Part shown: in pieces, positions 5,696 to 14,463 of the stretch
Numbering within the stretch: position 1 is the stretch's first letter
Layout of the letters: every line of letters begins with the position of its first letter
Assembly (NCBI RefSeq): GCF_900187365.1
Contig: NZ_FYDG01000008.1
Coordinates: forward strand, 1-64,000
Length of the DNA stretch: 64,000 bases
From: Rhodoblastus acidophilus
GTDB lineage: Bacteria > Pseudomonadota > Alphaproteobacteria > Rhizobiales > Beijerinckiaceae
Direction of reading: 5' to 3'
Notes under the pieces: model-generated
The model's database searches: none
The model's input: only the letters and a program-made list of their open reading frames with translations
What the model was told of the DNA's origin: nothing
Made by a program: the position numbers and the translations under genes

Positions 5696-7807
5696 ATGCG
5701 CCTTGTCGCCGAAATGAAAATCCCTTTTGCCCAGATCAACGGCCTGTCGCCGCACAACGTCCGCATCGCCGATCCCGACGACGATTACACCTCGCTCGCC
5801 GCCACCATCGACGCCGTCGGACAGATCAAGCCGCTGGCGGTCCATGGCGACGCCCTCGGCGGTTATTGGGTGATCGACGGCGGCCGGCGCTGGAACGCCC
5901 AGGCGCTCCGCGTCCAGCAGGGCCGCTTGGCTGCCGAGGCCGAGGAAATCCCGGCCAAGATCTACGAAGGAAGCCCGGCGGAACTGGCCGAGCTGTCCAC
6001 CGCCGCCAGCCTGCAGAAGCAGCTGCACCCGGTTGAGGAATTCGAGGCCTTCGCCCGCCTCGACGCCGCCGGCCTGACCGCCGACGCCATCGCCAAAGAT
6101 TTCGGCCTCACGCTCCGCCACGTCCGTCAGCGCCTCGCCCTCGGCCGCATGGCCAAGCCGATCCGCGAGGCGTGGCGCGCGGGTTCGATCAACCGCGAGG
6201 CGGCGGAAGCCTATTGCGAGGCCGGCGACGCCGCCGACCAGGAGGCGTTGTTTTCCGAACTGGCGCGCATCAATTGCGAAAACGGCGCCTATGGCATTCG
6301 CGAGCGCGCCCGGCGCAACAAGGTGTCCGCCGCCGATCCCATCGCCCGCTTTGTCGGGCTGGACGCCTACGCCAAGGCCGGCGGCGCCATCCGCGAAACC
6401 CTGTTCGACCGGGATGACGAAAAGCTCCTCACCGACGGCGCGCTGCTCAAGCGCCTGGCGCGCGAAAAGCTCGCCACCGAGGGCGAAAAGGTGAGGGCCG
6501 AAGAAGGCTGGGGTTTTGTCGTCATCCATGACGAGCCGGACGAGCCACGCTGGCGCGAACTGCCGGAAAGGCTCGATTTCACCAAGACAGAACTGGCGCG
6601 CATCGAAGAAATCGAAGCCACGCCCAGCGACTACGGCAGCCCCGAACAGATCGCCCTCGATCGCGAAGCCGCCGAGATCGAGCACAAAGCCATCCTCCGC
6701 AAGTTCTCAAAGACCCGCCGCAAGGACCTCGGCATTGTCGTCGAGATCGGAGACGACGGCGACATGATCACCACCCGCGCCGTCGAGATCATCCCCGACG
6801 CGACGGCGCATGAGCCGGCCCCCGACTCCCCGCGTGGGCCGGCTCCCCAATCCACCAGCTACGAACCCGCGCCGCTCGAGCGCGCCCGGATCGAGATCGA
6901 GGCGCCGCCGACCAAGGGCGCGGGCGAGATCGTCAACGCGGCCGCGACCGAAGCGCTCGCCGGCGTCGCCGCCAGCTGCGGCAATTTCGCGCTGGCGCTG
7001 CTGGTGGCGCGCCTCGGCTCGCAATGGGGCGCCGACGCCGGGATCGAGATTTCCGGCGGCATGCACTTCCACGACCGCCAGTCCGAGCTGCTCCAGCAGA
7101 TCGCGCAAGAAATGTTCGTTCCCGCGCTAAAAATCTGCGCCGCCGCGCCGCTCGCCGATCTCAGCGTCGCCGCCTTCGAGGTCATCAGCGCCCACATCCG
7201 GCCCAAGCCTGACGCGATCGGCAAGACCACGGCGGACATCCTCGCCGTCGCCGCGCAATTCGCCGACGTGCGCAAGCGGCTGTTCGAGGCCATGGACTTC
7301 GAGGCCTATTTCAAGGCCTGCCACCGCGACGACGCATTCGAGCTGTTTGAACAGCACCTCGGCGCCAGCGACGTTGCTGCCGCCAAGAAGCTCAAGAAGG
7401 CGCAGATCGTCGGGAAGGCCGCCCAGCTCGCAAAAGACAAGGGCTGGCTGCCGCCAGCCTTCGCCGCCATCCCGGCGCAGCCCGAACCGGAGCCGGAGCC
7501 CGGTCCCAAAACCGATTCTCAGCCGACCAAGCCCGGCCGCACCGCCTCCGTCGAAGTCGCGCAATTTCTCGACGAATGCTGCTGGCGCGGCGATCTCTGC
7601 GACCCGACGCCGGCCAAGGATGTCTACGCCGCCTACATCGCGTTTGCTCAAGAGCATGGCTGGCCGGTGCTGCTGACCAACGCGGCCTTCGGCCAGGAGA
7701 TCGCCGCTCTTGGCGTCGAGAAAATCAAGCAGCGCGCCGGAACGGTCTATGTCGGCCTCTCCCTCCGCGATCAGCCCAAATCCGAAAGTTTCGAAGCCGC
7801 GGAGTAA
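5696..7807 (+). CDS. ParB-like protein with long C-terminal extension
   Basis: The start chosen is the ATG at 5696 (703 aa); a TTG at 5684 is possible. Residues about 8-110 are a ParB N-terminal domain with the conserved box VIDGGRRWNA. Residues about 120-165 form the ParB helix-turn-helix (LTADAIAKDFGLTLRHVRQRL). A long central part, with an Asp/Glu-rich segment and a Pro-rich linker, follows. The last 80 residues (FLDECC...AKDVYAAYIAFAQEHGWPVLLTNAAFGQEI) resemble the winged-helix end of phage D5-type primases. ParB proteins load on DNA near parS sites and help partition; no parA is adjacent. It probably serves maintenance or control of the element. Confidence 0.8.
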   Translation: MRLVAEMKIPFAQINGLSPHNVRIADPDDDYTSLAATIDAVGQIKPLAVHGDALGGYWVIDGGRRWNAQALRVQQGRLAAEAEEIPAKIYEGSPAELAELSTAASLQKQLHPVEEFEAFARLDAAGLTADAIAKDFGLTLRHVRQRLALGRMAKPIREAWRAGSINREAAEAYCEAGDAADQEALFSELARINCENGAYGIRERARRNKVSAADPIARFVGLDAYAKAGGAIRETLFDRDDEKLLTDGALLKRLAREKLATEGEKVRAEEGWGFVVIHDEPDEPRWRELPERLDFTKTELARIEEIEATPSDYGSPEQIALDREAAEIEHKAILRKFSKTRRKDLGIVVEIGDDGDMITTRAVEIIPDATAHEPAPDSPRGPAPQSTSYEPAPLERARIEIEAPPTKGAGEIVNAAATEALAGVAASCGNFALALLVARLGSQWGADAGIEISGGMHFHDRQSELLQQIAQEMFVPALKICAAAPLADLSVAAFEVISAHIRPKPDAIGKTTADILAVAAQFADVRKRLFEAMDFEAYFKACHRDDAFELFEQHLGASDVAAAKKLKKAQIVGKAAQLAKDKGWLPPAFAAIPAQPEPEPEPGPKTDSQPTKPGRTASVEVAQFLDECCWRGDLCDPTPAKDVYAAYIAFAQEHGWPVLLTNAAFGQEIAALGVEKIKQRAGTVYVGLSLRDQPKSESFEAAE

Positions 7808-7812
7808 AGCTC

Positions 7813-8220
7813 ATGTTGCAGCACGTCTTTTTGACTGAGCGCGCCGGCAAGGTCGCGCGCATTCCATATAAGCGCCCGGCCGAGAGCGTGATCGACCTCA
7901 GCGCCTATTGGACCGAGCGCCAGGCCGAGGTCCGCCGCACGGTCGCCCGTAACATCCACGACATTTCGACCGCGCTCGAAACCACGCGCGACGCCATCCG
8001 CACGGCGGTCGCCCACCGCCTCCTCGAGGAGGCGCTCGACGCGCTCGAGGAGCTGACCCGATGCACCTTCGGCGGCGCGGATGAGGCCGCGCCCATCGTG
8101 CGCACCTGCTTTTCGGCCCGCCGGCGCGAAATCGTGCAGGAAATGTATGACCTGATCTGCCGCGCCTACGAGCAGCAGACCGGGGTCTGCGTGCCCCGTC
8201 CCGAGCAACAGAGGGCGTGA
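7813..8220 (+). CDS. Hypothetical protein, 135 aa, helical
   Basis: Not recognised. The ATG at 7813 lies 5 bases after the ParB-like stop (TAAAGCTC spacer). The product is charged and mostly helical (TERQAEVRRTVARNIHDISTAL, then LLEEALDALEEL), with no signal or membrane segment. Its stop overlaps the start of the next gene (TGATG). It has always the same strand and spacing as the operon, so it probably works with the ParB-like protein or recombinase, but no family is recognised. Confidence 0.65.
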   Translation: MLQHVFLTERAGKVARIPYKRPAESVIDLSAYWTERQAEVRRTVARNIHDISTALETTRDAIRTAVAHRLLEEALDALEELTRCTFGGADEAAPIVRTCFSARRREIVQEMYDLICRAYEQQTGVCVPRPEQQRA

Positions 8221-8426
8221 TGCGTCCCGACAAGCCGCCGCGCTGGCGCATGACGCTCTCCTATCGCGGCGAGTCCGGCCTAAAGCCGGCCAGCTACGAG
8301 GCCGCCGACCAGGACGAGGTCCTGGACGTGTTCGAGACGGACCCGAACCGCGACGCGGTCGAATTCATCGACCTCGTGTTGCTCCCCCGCCAGCCCGTAG
8401 CGGCTCCCCAACCCGAGCAAGCCTGA
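8220..8426 (+). CDS. Hypothetical protein, 68 aa
   Basis: Not recognised. The ATG at 8220 overlaps the stop of the preceding gene (TGATG), with a GAGGG site just upstream; a GTG at 8217 is an alternative. The product is small and soluble with a beta-alpha look (WRMTLSYRGE, then DQDEVLDVFETDP and VEFIDLVLLP). It is translationally coupled within the element operon. Confidence 0.6.
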   Translation: MRPDKPPRWRMTLSYRGESGLKPASYEAADQDEVLDVFETDPNRDAVEFIDLVLLPRQPVAAPQPEQA

Positions 8427-8427
8427 C

Positions 8428-8619
8428 GTGCCTTCGCCCCTGCCCCACGCCAAACAGAAAGCGCCGCCAGACCCGGCGTTGCTGGCGTTGGTCAGGGCTC
8501 TTGCCATCCAGGCAGCCCGGGCGGATCATGCCGCCGCGAAGGCCCCGCCCGCCACAGAGCGCCACCATGACCACGCCCGCCAGCCGCAGAGCGGCGATCT
8601 ACGCCCGGTTTTCGACTGA
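8428..8619 (+). CDS. Small hypothetical protein preceding the recombinase, 63 aa
   Basis: The GTG at 8428 lies one base after the preceding stop. The first 37 residues (PDPALLALVRALAIQAARADH) have the pattern of short helical proteins that I recall seeing just upstream of serine recombinases in Rhizobiales elements. Its 3' end overlaps the recombinase start at 8567 by about 50 bases in another frame, and that part looks less natural. Its reality depends mainly on position and the helical N-terminus. Confidence 0.45.
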   Translation: MPSPLPHAKQKAPPDPALLALVRALAIQAARADHAAAKAPPATERHHDHARQPQSGDLRPVFD

Positions 8620-10192
8620 TTTTCAGAGCGATCAGTCCGTTGAGGACCAGTTCGCCATCTGCCGCGCCCTTGCCCATCGCGAGGGCTTTTCCATCGTCCA
8701 GACCTATTCCGATCGCGCAAAATCCGGCGCGTCGATCCTCGGCCGGGATGGCGTCCAGGCGCTGATCGAAGACGCCAAGGCGGCGAAGTTCGACGTCTTG
8801 ATCGTGGAGGCTCTTGATCGCCTGTCGCGCGACATGGCCGACCTGGCGCTGATTTTCCGCGATTTCCAATTCCGAGGGATCGAAATACGCGCCGTCCATG
8901 ACGGCGTCGCCGACACGGTCACCATCGGGCTGCGCGGCCTGGTCGGCCAACTCTTCCGCGAAGACGGCGCCAAGAAGGTGCGTCGGGGCATGGCCGGCGT
9001 CATTCGCGACGGCCGCTACGCCGGCGGCCGCGCCTATGGCTATGCGCCAACGCCAGGTGAGCCGGGCAAGCTCCGCATCGTGGAGGAGGAGGCGCAGATC
9101 GTGCGCCGCATCTTTGCGGAATATGCGGAGGGCCGCGCGCCCCGCGACATCGCGGCCGGCCTCAACCGCGATAACATCGCGCCGCCTCGGGGCGCGGCGT
9201 GGAACGCGTCGACCATCAACGGCAACCGCGAGCGCGGCCACGGCATTATCCAGAACCCGATCTACGGCGGCGAAATCGTCTGGAACCGGGTCCGCATGGT
9301 CAAAGACCCGTCGACCGGCAAGCGGATCAGCCGGCCGAACCCCGAAAGCGAATGGCAACGCGCGCCGGCGCCGCATCTTCAAATCATCGACCCGGACACC
9401 CGCGCCGCCGCGATCGCGCGCAAAGGCGCGCACGCCCCTGCCCCGCGCGGCCCCCGGCGCTATACGCGATCCATTCTTTCCGGCCTGCTGAAATGTGGCC
9501 GATGCGGCTCCGGCATGGTCAAACATGACAATTCGGCCGGCCGCCCGCGCATCCGCTGCAGTCGCGTCGCCGAATCCGGCTGTTGCGACAACAAGCGCCG
9601 CTACTATCTGGACGCCATCGAGCAAGGCGTCATCGCCGAGCTGCGCGCCCAACTCGACCAGCCCGAGCTGCTCGCCGAATTTATTCAGACCTACCACGAG
9701 GAGCGCCGCCGGTTGGCGGGCACAGCCGCGCGCGGGCGAATCGACAAGGAAAAGCGCCTCGCCGACATCCGCCGGCAGCTCGTAAGGATTGCCGACATGC
9801 TGGCGGAAGGCGCCGCGGCGTTCGACGTCATGCGTGGGAAGATGGAGCAGCTCGACCAGGAGCGCCGGGAGCTGGAAGCCGCGCTCGCCGCCCAAGCGGA
9901 AAGCGAATCAGTGGTGACGCTTCATCCTCAGGCCGTCGCCCGGTTCCGACAGATGCTCGAAGCGCTGGCCACCGAAATGTCAGCTGAGAACCCGCTGGCC
10001 CATGCTGCCTTCCGAGAACTGGTGGAACGGATCATCGTCCACCCTACCCCAACGGGCCAGGAGCAAAGGGTAGAGATTGTTGGGCGCTTGGCGGCGCTGC
10101 TTGATCTAAAAGGACTCGGCCGCCCGGCAGCGGCTGTTGGGGGTTTTCTGGTAGCGGAGGAGGGACTCGAACCCCCGACACAAGGATTATGA
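8567..10192 (+). CDS. Large serine recombinase (integrase of the element)
   Basis: The start is set at ATG 8567, directly before the resolvase fold; the open frame extends upstream but is Pro/Arg-rich. The protein has 541 residues. The N-terminal resolvase domain carries the nucleophile Ser16 in YARFSTD. A Recombinase domain (about 165-285) follows, then a zinc ribbon (KCGRCGSGM ... RCSRV ... CC) and a coiled coil (about 385-450) that governs synapsis in this family. The last 14 residues (VAEEGLEPPTQGL) are translated from the tRNA-Met gene itself, so the gene ends inside the attachment site. Expected reaction: site-specific integration and excision of the element at the tRNA. Confidence 0.93.
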   Translation: MTTPASRRAAIYARFSTDFQSDQSVEDQFAICRALAHREGFSIVQTYSDRAKSGASILGRDGVQALIEDAKAAKFDVLIVEALDRLSRDMADLALIFRDFQFRGIEIRAVHDGVADTVTIGLRGLVGQLFREDGAKKVRRGMAGVIRDGRYAGGRAYGYAPTPGEPGKLRIVEEEAQIVRRIFAEYAEGRAPRDIAAGLNRDNIAPPRGAAWNASTINGNRERGHGIIQNPIYGGEIVWNRVRMVKDPSTGKRISRPNPESEWQRAPAPHLQIIDPDTRAAAIARKGAHAPAPRGPRRYTRSILSGLLKCGRCGSGMVKHDNSAGRPRIRCSRVAESGCCDNKRRYYLDAIEQGVIAELRAQLDQPELLAEFIQTYHEERRRLAGTAARGRIDKEKRLADIRRQLVRIADMLAEGAAAFDVMRGKMEQLDQERRELEAALAAQAESESVVTLHPQAVARFRQMLEALATEMSAENPLAHAAFRELVERIIVHPTPTGQEQRVEIVGRLAALLDLKGLGRPAAAVGGFLVAEEGLEPPTQGL

Positions 10193-10225
10193 TTCCTCTG
10201 CTCTAGCCGGCTGAGCTACTCCGCC
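10149..10225 (-). tRNA. tRNA-Met (CAU), likely elongator; element attachment site
   Basis: Seventy-seven bases including an encoded CCA (TGG at 10149-10151 on the plus strand). The acceptor stem pairs GGCGGAG with CTCCGCT (one G-U at the end), the anticodon stem pairs GAGGA with TCCTT and the loop ATCATAA gives anticodon CAT. The T-arm carries GGTTCGAGTCC. The first base pair is G-U rather than the mismatched C1-A72 of initiator tRNA, so it is read as elongator. The 3' end faces the element, the usual geometry for integration into a tRNA. Confidence 0.95.
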
Positions 10226-10304
10226 CCGAACACAGGGCGCGCCCCGCGTTTGAGTGCGCGGTCTATAAGACGCGCGCCCCCAATCTGTCAAGCAAGCTCG
10301 CGCG

Positions 10305-10964
10305 CTAAAACAGTTTTTCAATCCGCGTCAGCGTGAAAAGCCCCAACGGCGCGATCTTGCGCCGCTCCACCAGCTTCAAATCCTTGCGCCCGGCGATCCA
10401 GTCGCCCAGAATCGCCCAAGGAAATTCCGGCCGCCAGCCCAGCGAAGCCGCCCGCTTGCCCAGCCAGCGCTCCACCCAGGCGATCGGCCCCGCTTCGGCC
10501 CCCACATGATTCACCAGAACGATCTCGCCGCCGACACGCGTGACCCGCGCCAGCTCCGCCATGGTCGCGTGCGGGTCCGGCACCACCGTCAACACATAAG
10601 GCGCCACCACCGAATCAAACGCGCCGTCCGCGAACGCCAGCCGCGTCGCATCCATCACGCACAGGCCCTTCACCCGCGACAGCGAATCCCGCGCGATGCG
10701 ATCCTGGGCGCGGCGCAGCATCGGCTCCGACAGGTCCACGCCCACCAGTTCGACCTCGGCGTCGAACATCGGCAACTCCAGCCCGGTGCCGACGCCAACG
10801 TCCAGCACCTTGCCGCCAAGCCGCTGCGCCGCCGCCACCGCCGCGCGGCGGCCGGGGGCCATCACCGCGGTGAACGCGAGGTCGTAGATCGGCGCCCAGC
10901 GCGCGTAGGCTTCCTCGACATGGGCGTTCTCAATATGCGCGAGATCGCGCGGCATTTGATTCAT
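10305..10964 (-). CDS. pmtA: Phosphatidylethanolamine N-methyltransferase (PmtA type)
   Basis: The protein has 219 residues and is a class I SAM methyltransferase. Motif I is [13 protein letters not shown], followed by [10 protein letters not shown] and motif [18 protein letters not shown]. The N-terminus ([16 protein letters not shown]) and size match the Rhodobacter/Rhizobium PmtA family, which makes phosphatidylcholine by three methylations of phosphatidylethanolamine at the membrane. The start overlaps the mnmA stop by four bases (ATGA), so the two are cotranslated. A general ubiquinone/menaquinone-type methyltransferase is the main alternative. Confidence 0.75.
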   Translation of the reverse strand: MNQMPRDLAHIENAHVEEAYARWAPIYDLAFTAVMAPGRRAAVAAAQRLGGKVLDVGVGTGLELPMFDAEVELVGVDLSEPMLRRAQDRIARDSLSRVKGLCVMDATRLAFADGAFDSVVAPYVLTVVPDPHATMAELARVTRVGGEIVLVNHVGAEAGPIAWVERWLGKRAASLGWRPEFPWAILGDWIAGRKDLKLVERRKIAPLGLFTLTRIEKLF

Positions 10965-12169
10965 GCTCTTATCCGGGCGATCGCCGGCTCCTCTTGGGCG
11001 GTTTCCGCCGTGCGGATGAACCCGCCGCCCAGCACGCGCGCGCGCGGGCCGGCGTTCTCATAAAATACACAGGCTTGTCCGGGCGCCACGCCGCTCTCGC
11101 CCTCGATAAACTCGACCAGAATCTCGTCACCGCGCCGCAGCAGCAGCGCCGGCGCCGGCGGCCGCGTCGAGCGCACCCGCGCCGCGATCTCGCGTCCCAC
11201 AGCCTGATCGAGCGAGCCGGGGCCGATCCAGTTGACGTCGCGCAGCGCCACCCTCCGGGTCGACAGAGCCGCGCGCGGCCCGACCGTGACGCGCGCGTTG
11301 GCGGCGTCGATGCGGACGACGTAAAGCGGTTCGCCGCCCAAACTGGCGGCGCCGAGGCCCAGGCCCTTGCGCTGTCCGATGGTGTAATTCATCACGCCGG
11401 CGTGGCGCCCGAGCACGCGTCCATCGACATGAACGATGTCGCCCGGCGTCGCCGCCTGCGGCGCGAGCTTTTCCACCAGGTCGCTGTAGCGGCCGGTGGG
11501 CACGAAGCAAATGTCCTGGCTGTCCGGCTTGTCGGCGATGGCGAGGCCGAACCGGCGGGCGTGCTCTCGCACCTCCGGCTTGCTCATCTCGCCCAGCGGA
11601 AAGCGCAGCAGGCGCAATTGTTCGCGCGTGGTCGAGAACAAGAAATAGGACTGGTCGCGATCCGGGTCGAGCGCCCGGTACAAGGCGCGGTCGTCCCCCC
11701 CCTGCCCGCCGCTTTCGTCCGGATCTTGCCGCGAGGCGATATAATGCCCGGTCGCCAGCACATCGGCGCCGAGGTCGCGCGCCATGCCGAACAGGTCGAT
11801 GAACTTGATCTGGCTGTTGCAGGCCACGCAGGGGATCGGCGTCTCGCCCTCGGCATAGGACTGCGCGAAGGCGTCGATCACCTTGGCGCGAAAATTCTGC
11901 TCATAATTCAGCACATAATGCGGAATGCCAATCCGGTCGGCCGCCTGCCGGGCGTCGTAGATGTCCTGGCCGGCGCAACAGGCGCCCGGGCGATGCTCCA
12001 TCTCGCCGTGATCGTAGAGCTGCATGGTGACGCCGATGACGTCGTAGCCCTGCTTTTTCAGCAGGGCGGCGACCACCGACGAATCGACGCCGCCCGACAT
12101 GGCGACGACGACGCGGGTTTGCGCCGGCGGCTTGGCCAAATCGAGTGAGTTGCGGTGCGACATCGTCAT
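10961..12169 (-). CDS. mnmA: tRNA-specific 2-thiouridylase MnmA
   Basis: The 402-residue enzyme inserts sulfur at U34 of tRNA Lys, Glu and Gln using ATP and a sulfur relay. The PP-loop SGGVDSS lies near the N-terminus, then the motif [11 protein letters not shown] with the first catalytic Cys and the ATGHY segment. [10 protein letters not shown] holds the second catalytic Cys. The C-terminal beta-barrel (about 290-390) is complete. Two in-frame ATGs (12169, 12163) are close together and neither has a strong ribosome site. It forms an operon with pmtA. Confidence 0.95.
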   Translation of the reverse strand: MTMSHRNSLDLAKPPAQTRVVVAMSGGVDSSVVAALLKKQGYDVIGVTMQLYDHGEMEHRPGACCAGQDIYDARQAADRIGIPHYVLNYEQNFRAKVIDAFAQSYAEGETPIPCVACNSQIKFIDLFGMARDLGADVLATGHYIASRQDPDESGGQGGDDRALYRALDPDRDQSYFLFSTTREQLRLLRFPLGEMSKPEVREHARRFGLAIADKPDSQDICFVPTGRYSDLVEKLAPQAATPGDIVHVDGRVLGRHAGVMNYTIGQRKGLGLGAASLGGEPLYVVRIDAANARVTVGPRAALSTRRVALRDVNWIGPGSLDQAVGREIAARVRSTRPPAPALLLRRGDEILVEFIEGESGVAPGQACVFYENAGPRARVLGGGFIRTAETAQEEPAIARIRA

Positions 12170-12485
12170 GAGGGCGAAAACTTTGCTGCGGCCGGGCGCG
12201 GAGACCGCCAGCCTTGGCCCTTCAATAAGGGTTCAACCGCCGGATTTCAACGCGCCGGGCGCAAAAGAGGGGCGCGCCCCTGACGTTCCATAAGGTTAAC
12301 GGGCGATTGCCGGGCGCCTCAATTGGGCACATTCGCGGCGATCTGGAAAGGATTTGGCAAGAAACGCACGTCCAAACAACCGGTTATCGGCTCTTTTGTC
12401 GCAGTTGCCGAAAGTGTTTCTTAAGTCGCCGGTTTTACAGTGCCCTACCGTAGTCAAGGGTTCTTCGCGTAAGTGAGTAAGTAGC
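12170..12485. other. Intergenic region between mnmA and sciP
   Basis: Divergent gap of 316 bases. It contains a 12-bp perfect palindrome GGGGCGCGCCCC (12269-12280) and a GGTTAACGG motif near 12296 that resembles half a CtrA box. No open frame or RNA gene is supported. It must carry the promoters of mnmA (leftward) and sciP (rightward). Confidence 0.5.
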
Positions 12486-12761
12486 ATGACCGAGCCCCAT
12501 CGTCCGAGGGTCAAATATGTCATTGGTCCGGATGGCAGCCCGCTGACCATCGCCGACCTTCCCCCGCCCTCAACCAAGCGTTGGGTGATCCGGCGCAAGG
12601 CCGAAGTCGTCGCCGCCGTGCGCGGGGGCTTGCTCTCGCTGGAAGAGGCCTGCAGCCGTTACACGCTGACGGTCGACGAGTTTCTGTCCTGGCAGATGTC
12701 GATCGACCAGCATGGGCTGGCCGGACTGCGCACCACGCGCCTGCAGCAATATCGTCAGTAA
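12486..12761 (+). CDS. sciP: CtrA inhibitor SciP (DUF1153)
   Basis: The protein has 91 residues. Its core (PPPSTKRWVIRRKAEVVAAV, then GLLSLEEACSRYTLTVDEFLSWQ) is the DUF1153 helix-turn-helix fold of SciP. In Caulobacter SciP binds CtrA on promoters and blocks RNA polymerase recruitment in G1. Its position near ctrA (2.2 kb away, same strand) fits that role. A strong terminator follows directly, so it is a single-gene transcript. Confidence 0.92.
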   Translation: MTEPHRPRVKYVIGPDGSPLTIADLPPPSTKRWVIRRKAEVVAAVRGGLLSLEEACSRYTLTVDEFLSWQMSIDQHGLAGLRTTRLQQYRQ

Positions 12762-12780
12762 GGGAAATCATCCCGATGCG

Positions 12781-12809
12781 ACGCCGGCGCGAGCGCCGGC
12801 GTTTTTTTT
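12781..12809 (+). terminator. Rho-independent terminator of sciP
   Basis: A 10-bp perfect stem (12781-12790 with 12793-12802, in practice eight or nine pairs with a short loop) is followed at once by a run of eight T. It lies 20 bases after the sciP stop. Confidence 0.9.
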
Positions 12810-12854
12810 GGCCGACGCAAGCCTCCGCGCCGCAGCGCAGGCCCGCGCGTCCGC

Positions 12855-13874
12855 CTATTCGGGCTTTTCGCGCTTCTCTTCGGCGAGATGATGGTGGTGC
12901 TGCAACGCCTCCTTGAGCCGCCGCTTCTCGAAGCCGAGCACGACGAATATGGCGAAGCCCAGCGGGATCAGCAGATAGAGCAGGCGGAACAGCAAAAGCG
13001 CCGCGAGAACGCCGTCCTGCGGCGCGCCGGGCATGGCTTTGAGGAAGACCAGTTCGAGCACGCCAAGGCCGCCGGGGGCGTTGGAGGCCAGCGCCGCCGA
13101 AAACGAGAAGATGAACACCAGCAGCACGACGATGAAGCCGGGATTGCCCGCTTCCGGCAGCGCGAAATAGATGATGCCGGCGGCCCCGATCAACTCGGCC
13201 GGCGCGGCGACCATCTGCCGCAGCACCACCGGCAGCTTCGGATATTCGATGCGCGTGCCCTTGATGGTCAGCGAGGGGAGGCGCAAGACGGATCCGGCGA
13301 TATAGAGCGCGATGGCGCCGACCAGAGCGGCGCCGATCCAGCGCGCGTTGGTGGGATTGGCCAGCCAGGGCCGCAGGAACTCCGGCATCAGCCCGCTGGT
13401 GCGCGCCAGGGCGTGCGGCTGGGCCAGCAGCCCGACGCCGCCGAGCAGCACTTCGCCCAGCAGGAACGTCAACGAGCACACCGCGACCAGAATGGCGATT
13501 TGCGCCGCGCTCATCCCCTTGGAGCTGTAGCCGCGATAGCGCACCGCCGCGCCCGAGACCACCGAGGCGCCGATATTGTGCGACAGCGCATAGGTGGTGA
13601 AGGAGCAGGCCGCGACGAAACGCCAGGAGATGTTGTGGATGCCGAGGTGGGTCAGCGCGATGCGGTCGTAGAACGCCAGCGCCGCATAGGCCAGCAGCGT
13701 CGACAGCACCGCCAGGGCATAATGGGCGGGCGGAATGGCGCGGAAGGCCGCGATCAGCTGCGGCCCGATCTCCTGCCCGGCGAATTCGTTGTAAAGCAGC
13801 CAGAAAGAGATGCAGACGGCGCCAAAACCGACCGCCGGCCAGATGTAATCGAGATTACGTTTGATGAAATCCAT
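12855..13874 (-). CDS. Multi-TM protein of the YbhN/LPG-synthase TM family (UPF0104)
   Basis: The start chosen is ATG 13874 (MDFIKRNLDYIWP), with AGG six bases upstream, giving 339 residues. The long upstream extension is Pro/Arg-rich and rejected. About eight membrane helices are visible, and the motif GASVVSGAAVRYRGYSSKGMS matches the lysylphosphatidylglycerol synthase TM family (flippase-like integral membrane domain). The synthase domain itself is absent. The tail is His-rich (LQHHHHLAEEK). Likely role: membrane lipid handling; the substrate is unknown. Confidence 0.8.
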   Translation of the reverse strand: MDFIKRNLDYIWPAVGFGAVCISFWLLYNEFAGQEIGPQLIAAFRAIPPAHYALAVLSTLLAYAALAFYDRIALTHLGIHNISWRFVAACSFTTYALSHNIGASVVSGAAVRYRGYSSKGMSAAQIAILVAVCSLTFLLGEVLLGGVGLLAQPHALARTSGLMPEFLRPWLANPTNARWIGAALVGAIALYIAGSVLRLPSLTIKGTRIEYPKLPVVLRQMVAAPAELIGAAGIIYFALPEAGNPGFIVVLLVFIFSFSAALASNAPGGLGVLELVFLKAMPGAPQDGVLAALLLFRLLYLLIPLGFAIFVVLGFEKRRLKEALQHHHHLAEEKREKPE

Positions 13875-14064
13875 GCGGGACCTGCGCTTTGGCTCCCCTG
13901 GCGCGCCGCCGCGATCGGGCGGAGTTTCGGCGGGCGGGCCTTGGCGCGAACACAGGCTGTCAGACGACGTCTCATGTAGCATTCAGGCTGAGTCCCAGGG
14001 CCGCGCGCGGTTCAGCCTGTTTGCTACAGGCGGCGGCGCATGGCAAGTCCCGCCGCCCCCCAGT

Positions 14065-14463
14065 TCAGGCGCGCGCGCCGCGCAGGCCCGAAAGATCGAT
14101 GGCGTCGCGCGCCAGATCGGTGATCGCCGGACCCTTTTCGCGGCTTTCCAGCACCTGCGCCTTGGCCAGTTCGTCGCTGGCGACATCCAGCGCCGCCTTG
14201 GCCTCTTCGAGCTGGTGCTTCAATTCGTCGGCCGACTGCGCCAGATTGTCGCGGCGGGTGCGCGCCGCGCGGGCATAGGTCGAATAAGCATAATGATTCT
14301 GGTCCTTGACGCCGGTGCGCTGCTCCTCGGCGGCGATCTCCCGATCAAGGTCGCCGGCCATGCGGCCAAATTCGGCGATCATCATTTCAATCTGGGTCAC
14401 ACGGCGGCGTTTTTCCTCCACCTGAAACCTTTTGAGACGGACGAGCGTATCCCGCGACTTCAT
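14065..14463 (-). CDS. fliJ: Flagellar export protein FliJ-like
   Basis: Using ATG 14463 (GGAG about eight bases upstream) gives 132 residues that are almost entirely coiled coil. The start MKSRDTLVRLKRFQVEEKRRR is the FliJ signature, and heptads continue to about residue 120. FliJ is the stalk of the flagellar export ATPase and works with FliI. Being divergent from ctrA is the usual alphaproteobacterial arrangement. No fliI follows; the next gene downstream is a YbhN-like membrane protein. Confidence 0.8.
   Translation of the reverse strand: MKSRDTLVRLKRFQVEEKRRRVTQIEMMIAEFGRMAGDLDREIAAEEQRTGVKDQNHYAYSTYARAARTRRDNLAQSADELKHQLEEAKAALDVASDELAKAQVLESREKGPAITDLARDAIDLSGLRGARA

Larger units (their letters stand above)
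1..10151. mobile_element. Right part of an integrated element ending at tRNA-Met
   Basis: The stretch carries a phage-type repressor pair, a ParB-like protein, several unknown small proteins and a large serine recombinase that abuts the 3' end of a tRNA-Met gene. To the right of the tRNA ordinary chromosomal genes begin. The block at about 1250-4990 is clearly AT-richer than the GC-rich flanks, which suggests cargo of different origin. No second copy of the tRNA 3' end was seen inside the window, so the left attachment site should lie further left. I see no capsid, conjugation or replication genes here, so whether it is a prophage, an ICE or a simpler island stays open. Confidence 0.7.

Noticed and set aside
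8501-8566. Upstream extension of the recombinase (22 residues)
   Set aside because: Pro/Arg-rich and not part of the resolvase fold, which begins right after ATG 8567.
8629-9895. Long minus-strand frame opposite the recombinase
   Set aside because: The recombinase has intact catalytic and zinc-ribbon motifs; the antisense frame has none.
12269-12280. GGGGCGCGCCCC palindrome upstream of sciP
   Set aside because: No loop and no partner site; a 12-bp GC palindrome is expected by chance at this base composition.
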